Source of the DNA: Burkholderiaceae bacterium
GTDB taxonomy: Bacteria > Pseudomonadota > Gammaproteobacteria > Burkholderiales > Burkholderiaceae_C
DNA: 64,000 nt
Direction: 5' to 3'
Assembly: GCA_024235855.1 (NCBI GenBank)
Contig: JACKLN010000004.1
Coordinates: forward strand, 282,010 to 346,009
The notes beneath the pieces are model-generated. The model was not told the DNA's origin and searched no databases. It saw nothing but the letters and a program-made list of their open reading frames with translations. The position numbers were made by a program, and so were the translations under genes. How positions within the stretch are numbered: the stretch's first letter is position 1; each line of letters begins with the position of its first letter. Of this stretch, positions 58,841 to 64,000 are shown piece by piece.

Positions 58841-61788
58841 GACGCATCCCCCTGCTTCGGCGCGCCCGCGAACCATGCGCGCCAGCGTGGGGGTGGCGAC
58901 GTGCCGGGCAGCGCCGGCATCGCGTCGAACTGCGGAAAGCTGTGTGCCGGCTCGTCGGCCGCAGCCGGCCGGATGCGCACACGCACGTCGTACCAGCCGG
59001 CCTGGCCGGTGATGGGGTCGGAGTTCGACATGCGCCGGCCGTCCGCACCCGGCGGCAATTCCTCGCTGATCAGGTGGTTGAGCAGGAAGCCCTTCTCCGA
59101 TTCGTTGGCGTCACCGCTCAGCGCCCAGGCGCCCTTGGCCTTGCCGATGGCGTTCCAGGTCCACACCGTGCCCGGCTCGACGGCCTCGCTGTGGCGGCAC
59201 AGGCAGCGCACCTTGCCCCACTGCGATTCCACCCACATCCAGGCGCCGTCGGCGATGCCGGCGGCCTGCGCCGTCTTCGTGTTGACGACGAGGAAGTTGT
59301 GCGCGTGGATCTGGCGCAGCCAGGCGTTCTGCGAGTCCCAGGCGTGGTACATCGCCATCGGCCGCTGCGTGACGGCGGCCAGCGGGAAGGCGGCGCGATC
59401 GCTGGACTGCACCTCCAGCGCCGGGTACCAGAAGGGCAGCGGGTCGAAGTACTGCGCGATGCGCTCCCGCAGGCGTTCCGGCGGCTTTCGCCCTTCCCCC
59501 TTGCCCTGCGCCGCCAGGCGGAAGCGCTGCACGAACTCCGAATACAGGTGGATGGTGATCGGGTCGTTGTCGCGCCGCAGGCCGTTGGCCTGTGCCCACT
59601 GCATGTAGCCCTTGTTCCAGTTCCGCATGTAGCGGATCTCGGGCGGCATGGTGTGGTGGTGCACGCAGTTGTTGGCGGCGTACATCTCCCACTGCTTCGG
59701 ATTGGGTTCGCCGCGCAGCGACTTCGAACCGTCCTCGCCGCGCCAGCCGGTCAGGAAGCCGATGCCCGAGCCCGGCGCCGTTTCGTAGCGCACGATGAAG
59801 TCCGGGTAGTCGGCGTACTTGCGGCCACCCTCGGCGGTGGTGAAGGCCGGCAGCTTCAGCCGTGAGGCCAGTTCCACCAGCACCTCCTGGAACGGCTTGC
59901 ACTGGCCCAGCGGCGGCAGCACCGGCACGCGCACGGAATCACAGGGGCCGTCGAACTCGCTGATCGGCCGGTCGAGCATCGACATCACGTCGTGCCGCTC
60001 GAGGTAGGTGGTGTCGGGCAGGATCAGGTCGGCAAAGCCCGTGGTCTCCGACTGGAAGGTGTCGCAGACGACCACGAAGGGGATCTTGTACTCGCCGTCC
60101 GGCCCCTTGCCGGCCAGCATCTTGCGCACCTCCGACGTGTTCATGCTGGAGTTCCAGGCCATGTTGGCCATGAACAGCATCAGCGTGTCGATCGGGTACG
60201 GGTCGCCGCGCCAGGCGTTGGTGATCACGTTGTGCATCAACCCGTGGGCCGACAGCGGGTACTCCCACGAGAAGCCCTTGTCGATGCGCACGGCCTCGCC
60301 GGCGTCGTCGACGAACAGGTCCTCCGGGGTCTCCGGCCAGCCCAGCGGCGGTGCGTCCAGCGGCGTGTTCGGCTTCACCGACTGCGGGCCCTTGGGTGGC
60401 CGCGCGTTGGGCGGCACCGCACGCGGGTACGGCGCCTTGTGGCGGAAGCCGCCCGGGCGGTCGATGGTGCCCAGCAGGCTCATCACGATGGCCAGCGCGC
60501 GGATGCTCTGGAAGCCGTTGCTGTGCGCCGCCAGCCCGCGCATCGCGTGGAAGGCCACCGGGTTGCCGGTGACGCTCTTGTGTTCCTGGCCCCACCAGTC
60601 GGTCCAGGGGATGGGCAGCTCGACCTTCTGGTCGCGCGCCGTGATCCCCATCTCGTGCGCGAGCGCGCGGATGCGCGCGGCCGGGATGCCGGTGATGCCT
60701 TCGGCCCATTCCGGCGTGCAGTCGCGCACACGCTCTTCCAGCAATTGGAAGGCGGGTTTCACGGGCGTGCCCTTCAGCGGGCCGTCGGGCATCGTGAAGC
60801 TGCCGAACAACCGCGGGTCGGTGCCGTCGGCGTGGTCGGCCACAGGCGCGTCGGTGTGACGGTCCCACCAGAAGAAGTTGTGCGGCCGCAGCGGGTTGTG
60901 GATCTCGCCGTCGGGGTTGCGCAGCATCAGGCCGAACTCGTCGCTGGCCTCGTCCTGGTTCACCAACTGCCCGCCGTTGGTGTAGCGGCTGACGAAGGGC
61001 CGGTCGTACAGGCCCTGCGCGATCAGCTCGTGGATGATGGCCATGAACAGCGCGCCGTCGGTGCCGGGGCGGATGGGGATCCACTCGTCGGCGATGGCCG
61101 CGTAGCCGGTGCGGATGGGGTTGATGGCGATGAAGCGCCCGCCATCGCGCTTGAACTTGGACAGCGACGCCTTCATCGGGTTGCTGTGGTGGTCCTCGGC
61201 GGTGCCGATCATCACGAACAGCTTGGCGCGGTCCAGGTCCGGCCCGCCGAACTCCCAGAAGCTGCCGCCGATCGTGTAGATCATGCCCGCGGCCATGTTC
61301 ACCGAGCAGAAGCCACCGTGCGCCGCGTAGTTGGGCGTGCCGAACTGGCGCGCGAACAGGCCGGTGAGCGCCTGCATCTGGTCGCGCCCGGTGAACAGCG
61401 CGAACTTCTTGGGGTCGGTGGCGCGCAGGTGGCCCAGGCGCTGGGTCAGCAGTTCGAAGGTCTCGTCCCAGCTGATGGGCTCGTACTGGCCGGCGCCGCG
61501 TTCGGTGCCCGGCTTGCGGCGCAGCGGATGCGTCAGCCGCGCCGGCGAGTACTGCTTCATGATGCCCGACGAGCCCTTGGCACACAGGATGCCCTTGTTC
61601 AACGGGTGCTCCGGGTTGCCCTCGATGTAGCGCACCTGCGGGCCCTGGCCGTCGCCCGCGTCGCGCAGGTGCACGCGGATGCCGCAGCGGCAGGCGCACA
61701 TGTAGCAGGTGGTGGTCTTGACCTTGGTGGTGGCGCCGGGCAGCGGCGGGGCCAAGGGGTCGTGCAGCGGGCGGGCGGTGGTGGTCAC
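58837..61788 (-). CDS. soeA: Molybdopterin oxidoreductase, SoeA-like sulfite dehydrogenase catalytic subunit
   Basis: 983 residues from GTG 61788, with AGGAG eight bases upstream. Near the N-terminus are ligands of a [4Fe-4S] cluster (Cys28, Cys31, Cys35 in CYMCACRCGIR and Cys69 in GILCAKGSSG), then the bis-MGD enzyme core (GGSFWEFGGPDLDRAKLFVM, DTFQSETTGFADLILPDTTY) and the C-terminal MGD domain. No twin-arginine signal, so a cytoplasmic enzyme, as in SoeABC of purple sulfur bacteria. Other DMSO-reductase-family roles (polysulfide, thiosulfate) cannot be excluded. The LysR gene is divergent. Confidence 0.82.
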   Translation of the reverse strand: MTTTARPLHDPLAPPLPGATTKVKTTTCYMCACRCGIRVHLRDAGDGQGPQVRYIEGNPEHPLNKGILCAKGSSGIMKQYSPARLTHPLRRKPGTERGAGQYEPISWDETFELLTQRLGHLRATDPKKFALFTGRDQMQALTGLFARQFGTPNYAAHGGFCSVNMAAGMIYTIGGSFWEFGGPDLDRAKLFVMIGTAEDHHSNPMKASLSKFKRDGGRFIAINPIRTGYAAIADEWIPIRPGTDGALFMAIIHELIAQGLYDRPFVSRYTNGGQLVNQDEASDEFGLMLRNPDGEIHNPLRPHNFFWWDRHTDAPVADHADGTDPRLFGSFTMPDGPLKGTPVKPAFQLLEERVRDCTPEWAEGITGIPAARIRALAHEMGITARDQKVELPIPWTDWWGQEHKSVTGNPVAFHAMRGLAAHSNGFQSIRALAIVMSLLGTIDRPGGFRHKAPYPRAVPPNARPPKGPQSVKPNTPLDAPPLGWPETPEDLFVDDAGEAVRIDKGFSWEYPLSAHGLMHNVITNAWRGDPYPIDTLMLFMANMAWNSSMNTSEVRKMLAGKGPDGEYKIPFVVVCDTFQSETTGFADLILPDTTYLERHDVMSMLDRPISEFDGPCDSVRVPVLPPLGQCKPFQEVLVELASRLKLPAFTTAEGGRKYADYPDFIVRYETAPGSGIGFLTGWRGEDGSKSLRGEPNPKQWEMYAANNCVHHHTMPPEIRYMRNWNKGYMQWAQANGLRRDNDPITIHLYSEFVQRFRLAAQGKGEGRKPPERLRERIAQYFDPLPFWYPALEVQSSDRAAFPLAAVTQRPMAMYHAWDSQNAWLRQIHAHNFLVVNTKTAQAAGIADGAWMWVESQWGKVRCLCRHSEAVEPGTVWTWNAIGKAKGAWALSGDANESEKGFLLNHLISEELPPGADGRRMSNSDPITGQAGWYDVRVRIRPAAADEPAHSFPQFDAMPALPGTSPPPRWRAWFAGAPKQGDAS

Positions 61789-61873
61789 GGCCGGGTCTCC
61801 TGAGTCGGCCGCGGTCGGGCGCCGGGCTCGGACCATCCTACGCTCGGTCAGTGATCCACAGAAGCGGATAATC

Positions 61874-61890
61874 TCGTTCACCGTGAACGA
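61874..61890. promoter_or_regulatory. Palindromic operator in the soeA-lysR divergent region
   Basis: TCGTTCAC-C-GTGAACGA is a perfect 8-1-8 inverted repeat. It covers the first candidate GTG start of the lysR gene (61883) and lies ~85 bp before soeA. Probably the binding site of this or another regulator; if so, the LysR protein more likely starts at GTG 61919. Confidence 0.6.
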
Positions 61891-62818
61891 AAAAACAGGT
61901 CAAGAGCGAGACGACGGCGTGCAACGTCTGCGGCTGACCTTGCGCCAGTTGGAGGTCTTCGTGGCCACCGCGCGTGCCGGCAGCACGCGGGGCGGAGCGC
62001 AGCGCGTGGCGCGCTCGCAGTCGGCCGCCAGCGCAGCGCTGACGGAACTCGAAGCGGTGCTGGGCGCACCGCTGTTCGACCGCATGGGGCGCCGCCTGGC
62101 GCTCAACGACGCCGGCCGTGCGCTGCTGCCCGGGGCGCTCTCGCTGCTGGAGCAGGCGGCCAATCTGCAAGGCCTGCTCGACGGCAGCCTGGCGCCGCCG
62201 CTGCGCCTGGCCGCGAGCCTGACGATCGGCGAGTACCTCCTGCCGGCCCATATCGCGCGGTGGCGGGCCGCCCACCCCGACAGCCCGGTGCAGATGACGG
62301 TGGGCAACACGGCCAAGGTGATCCGCGCCGTGGTGGACCGTGATGTGGACCTGGGTTTCGTCGAAGGGCCACAGACCCATCCCGACCTGCAGTTGCGCCG
62401 CTGGCTGGAGGACGAGCTCGTGATCGTGGCCGCACCGATGCACGCCCTGGCGGCTCGCGCGGCCACAGTGCGCCAGCTGGCAGCGGCGGACTGGATCCTG
62501 CGCGAGCCTGACTCCGGCACGCGCCAGGCGGCCGACGCCTGGTTGCTGCCGCCCCTGGGCACGCTGCGCGTGGCGTTCGAACTGGGCAGCACGGAGGCCA
62601 TCAAGCGGCTGGCGGCCACCGGCACCGGGCTGGCCTGCATGTCGCGCCACGCGGTCGCCGCCGAACTGGCGGCGGGCACGCTGGTGGCCCTGCGCACCCC
62701 GCTGCCGCGTGCGCGCAGGTCGCTGTCCGTGGTGATGCGACGGGACCGCCCGCTCGGGCGCGCCACGGCGGATTTCCTTCGGCATGGCCTGACCGAACCG
62801 CACGTCAGCGCCGCCTGA
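61883..62818 (+). CDS. LysR-family transcriptional regulator
   Basis: Up to 311 residues (GTG 61883) or 299 (GTG 61919). N-terminal winged HTH LRLTLRQLEVFVATARAGST with ARSQSAASAALTELEAVLGA, then a periplasmic-binding-like effector domain (PPLRLAASLTIGEYLLPAHI; TGTGLACMSRHAVAAELAAG). It is divergent from soeABC and probably controls it, like CysB/CysL-type sulfur regulators; the inducer is unknown. Confidence 0.88.
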   Translation: MNEKTGQERDDGVQRLRLTLRQLEVFVATARAGSTRGGAQRVARSQSAASAALTELEAVLGAPLFDRMGRRLALNDAGRALLPGALSLLEQAANLQGLLDGSLAPPLRLAASLTIGEYLLPAHIARWRAAHPDSPVQMTVGNTAKVIRAVVDRDVDLGFVEGPQTHPDLQLRRWLEDELVIVAAPMHALAARAATVRQLAAADWILREPDSGTRQAADAWLLPPLGTLRVAFELGSTEAIKRLAATGTGLACMSRHAVAAELAAGTLVALRTPLPRARRSLSVVMRRDRPLGRATADFLRHGLTEPHVSAA

Positions 62819-62847
62819 GCGTAGGCACCACGCTGCGGCGCCCATGG

Positions 62848-62880
62848 AAAAGGGACCTGGCACTTGCGCGCCAGGTCCCT
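62848..62880 (-). terminator. Rho-independent terminator of tRNA-Lys
   Basis: Arms AGGGACCTGGC / GCCAGGTCCCT (62851-62861 / 62870-62880), 8-base loop, followed on the minus strand by TTTT. 8 bp beyond the tRNA 3' end. It may also stop plus-strand transcription from the lysR gene. Confidence 0.85.
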
Positions 62881-62888
62881 GTCGGATT

Positions 62889-62964
62889 TGGTGGGCCCTG
62901 TAGGATTCGAACCTACGACCAACGGATTAAGAGTCCGCTGCTCTACCAACTGAGCTAAGAGCCC
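62889..62964 (-). tRNA. tRNA-Lys (anticodon CTT)
   Basis: 76-nt cloverleaf with encoded CCA. Acceptor GGGCTCT/AGGGCCC (one G-T pair), D-arm AGCTCAGTTGGTAGAGC, anticodon loop CTCTTAA in a GCGGA/TCCGT stem, T-arm TAGGTTCGAATCCTA. Reads AAG. Confidence 0.97.
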
Positions 62965-63211
62965 TTTCAGTTCAGCCCGCGAGTATAGCGCACCGTGCCT
63001 GCGCCGCGGGAGCCGATGCGCTCATCAAGGGTTCGCGGCCGGCCCGTCACGTTGGACTGCCAGCACCTACCGGTCTGCCCTTGACCGTGACACCGGCAAC
63101 CGGGCGACATCCCATGGGACAGGGACGGTGGCACCGTCCCGGCCGTCACAATCGACCACCTGCACCGTGGCCATCGGTCCCGGCTGCCTGCACCGTCCGG
63201 CATTCGTCCCC

Positions 63212-63943
63212 ATGCATCGCCCGTCGTCATCCGCCGCCCCACCCGCCAGCCAGTTGCTGCCGGAGGAAGCCGCCGTGTTCCACCGCAACCGCTGGTTCGG
63301 CCGCCTGCCCGAGGTGGTGCGCCACCAGGTGCTGGCGCTGTGCCGTGTGCAGCGCCTGCCGGCCGGTCACGTGCTGGCCCGCCGCGGCGACCCTGCCAGC
63401 GCCTGGTACGGGGTGGCCGCCGGTGCGTTGAGCCTGTGCTCGGTGCTGCCGGACGGCCGGTCGTTCCGGCTCAACGTCATCGGTCCGGGACGCTGGTGGG
63501 GGGACATCGCCGTCATCGACGGCCGCCCGCAGGACCTGGACATCCAGACGCAGATGGCCACCACGCTGCTGTCCTTGCCCCGGGCCGACATGCTGGACCT
63601 GATGCAGGCCCGGCCCGATCTGCGCGACGCGTTGCTGCAACTGCAGTGCGAGCGGCTGCGTCACCTGTTCCGGCGTACAGAGGAGCTGCAGGCGCTGCCG
63701 CTGCACCAGAGCGTCGCCCGCCTGGTGCGACGGCTGGGGCGGGAGTTCGGCCAGCCCGGTGAACATGGGCTGTGCATCGACCTGAACCTGACGCAGAGCG
63801 ATCTGGCGGCCATGATCGGCGCCAGCCGGCAACGTGTGAACGCCAGCCTGCGGCAGCTGCACAAGCAGCAGGTGATCGAACTGCAGAACACCCGGCTGTG
63901 GATCCGCGACGAGGTTGCACTGCGCACGATCGCCGACGCCTGA
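63212..63943 (+). CDS. Crp/Fnr-family transcriptional regulator
   Basis: 243 residues from ATG 63212. N-terminal cyclic-nucleotide-binding-like domain (LPAGHVLARRGDPASAWYGV, WWGDIAVIDGRPQDLDIQTQ), long dimer helix, and a C-terminal winged HTH (LTQSDLAAMIGASRQRVNAS). No N-terminal Cys group of the FNR oxygen sensor. Ligand unknown. The 247 bp between tRNA-Lys and this gene show nothing else I can name. Confidence 0.9.
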   Translation: MHRPSSSAAPPASQLLPEEAAVFHRNRWFGRLPEVVRHQVLALCRVQRLPAGHVLARRGDPASAWYGVAAGALSLCSVLPDGRSFRLNVIGPGRWWGDIAVIDGRPQDLDIQTQMATTLLSLPRADMLDLMQARPDLRDALLQLQCERLRHLFRRTEELQALPLHQSVARLVRRLGREFGQPGEHGLCIDLNLTQSDLAAMIGASRQRVNASLRQLHKQQVIELQNTRLWIRDEVALRTIADA

Positions 63944-63951
63944 AAGCGCAA

Positions 63952-63971
63952 CGCCACCGGATCCGGTGGCG
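63952..63971 (+). terminator. Palindrome after the Crp/Fnr gene
   Basis: Perfect 20-bp palindrome CGCCACCGGATCCGGTGGCG starting 9 bp after the stop. No U tract follows, so termination is only suggested. Confidence 0.5.
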
Positions 63972-64000
63972 CTGTGGCTCGATGCTGAGCGTGGTGGGTC

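Noticed and set aside
1..64000. CRISPR arrays, prophage or integrase genes
   Set aside because: No regularly spaced direct repeats other than the two 69-bp units, and no integrase, transposase or phage protein was recognised.

Overview
The window is a nearly complete photosynthesis gene cluster (about 6.9-56.9 kb) from a high-GC purple or aerobic anoxygenic phototrophic betaproteobacterium. Gene content points to the Rubrivivax/Roseateles/Leptothrix side of Burkholderiales. Evidence: type-2 reaction centre genes with a tetrahaem cytochrome (pufLMC), LH1 and LH2 alpha chains with long Ala/Pro/Thr C-terminal tails, an oxygen-dependent cyclase (acsF) as the only cyclase gene, and both the spheroidene-branch gene crtA and crtCDF. 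The assignment comes from gene content only.

Layout. 0-6.9 kb: flanking housekeeping genes (P450 fragment, AlkC-like repair protein, TPR-GGDEF protein, ArsC/Spx-like protein, lipoprotein, FAD oxidoreductase, N-formylglutamate amidohydrolase). 6.9-10.4 kb (minus): bchG-MFS-bchP. 10.5-12.9 kb (minus): ppaA-ppsR, the redox/B12 regulators. 13.2-30.5 kb (plus): one compact superoperon bchFNBHLM-lhaA-puhABC-acsF-puhE-crtIB plus two small membrane-protein genes. It meets, tail to tail over a 39-bp hairpin, a minus-strand run that starts at bchC (45.8 kb): bchCXYZ-pufB-orf72-pufALMC-ispH-crtADC, then without an obvious terminator pucBAC and a 35-residue membrane peptide. 45.9-48.1 kb (minus): crtE-crtF. 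48.5-53.1 kb: a second PpsR, a bacteriophytochrome without a kinase domain, and a haem oxygenase. 53.2-56.9 kb: bchO (plus) and bchI-bchD (minus). 57-63 kb: a 69-bp tandem repeat, a SoeABC-like molybdenum sulfite dehydrogenase, a divergent LysR regulator, tRNA-Lys(CTT). The right end holds a Crp/Fnr-family regulator.

How it works together. The bch genes convert protoporphyrin IX to bacteriochlorophyll a (BchHID+BchO, BchM, AcsF, BchLNB, BchF, BchXYZ, BchC, BchG, BchP). crtE/B/I/C/D/F/A make spheroidene/spirilloxanthin-type carotenoids. puf, puh and puc encode RC-LH1 and LH2 with assembly factors. PpsR-type palindromes (TGTC-N10-GACA or one-base variants) sit on or beside candidate sigma70 promoters of bchG, bchF/ppaA, pucB (two tandem), bchC, crtE, ppsR2 and bchI, so nearly every transcription unit appears to be under one repressor code read by two PpsR paralogues. 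PpsR1 keeps a cysteine in the HTH domain (redox type) and is linked to the B12 antirepressor PpaA. PpsR2 has lost that cysteine and is linked to a PAS-GAF-PHY-PAS phytochrome plus its biliverdin-making haem oxygenase (light type).

The most interesting items are this second light-sensing module with an altered PpsR2 recognition helix, a 72-residue membrane protein gene inserted between pufB and pufA, and a 35-residue membrane peptide ending the puc operon.
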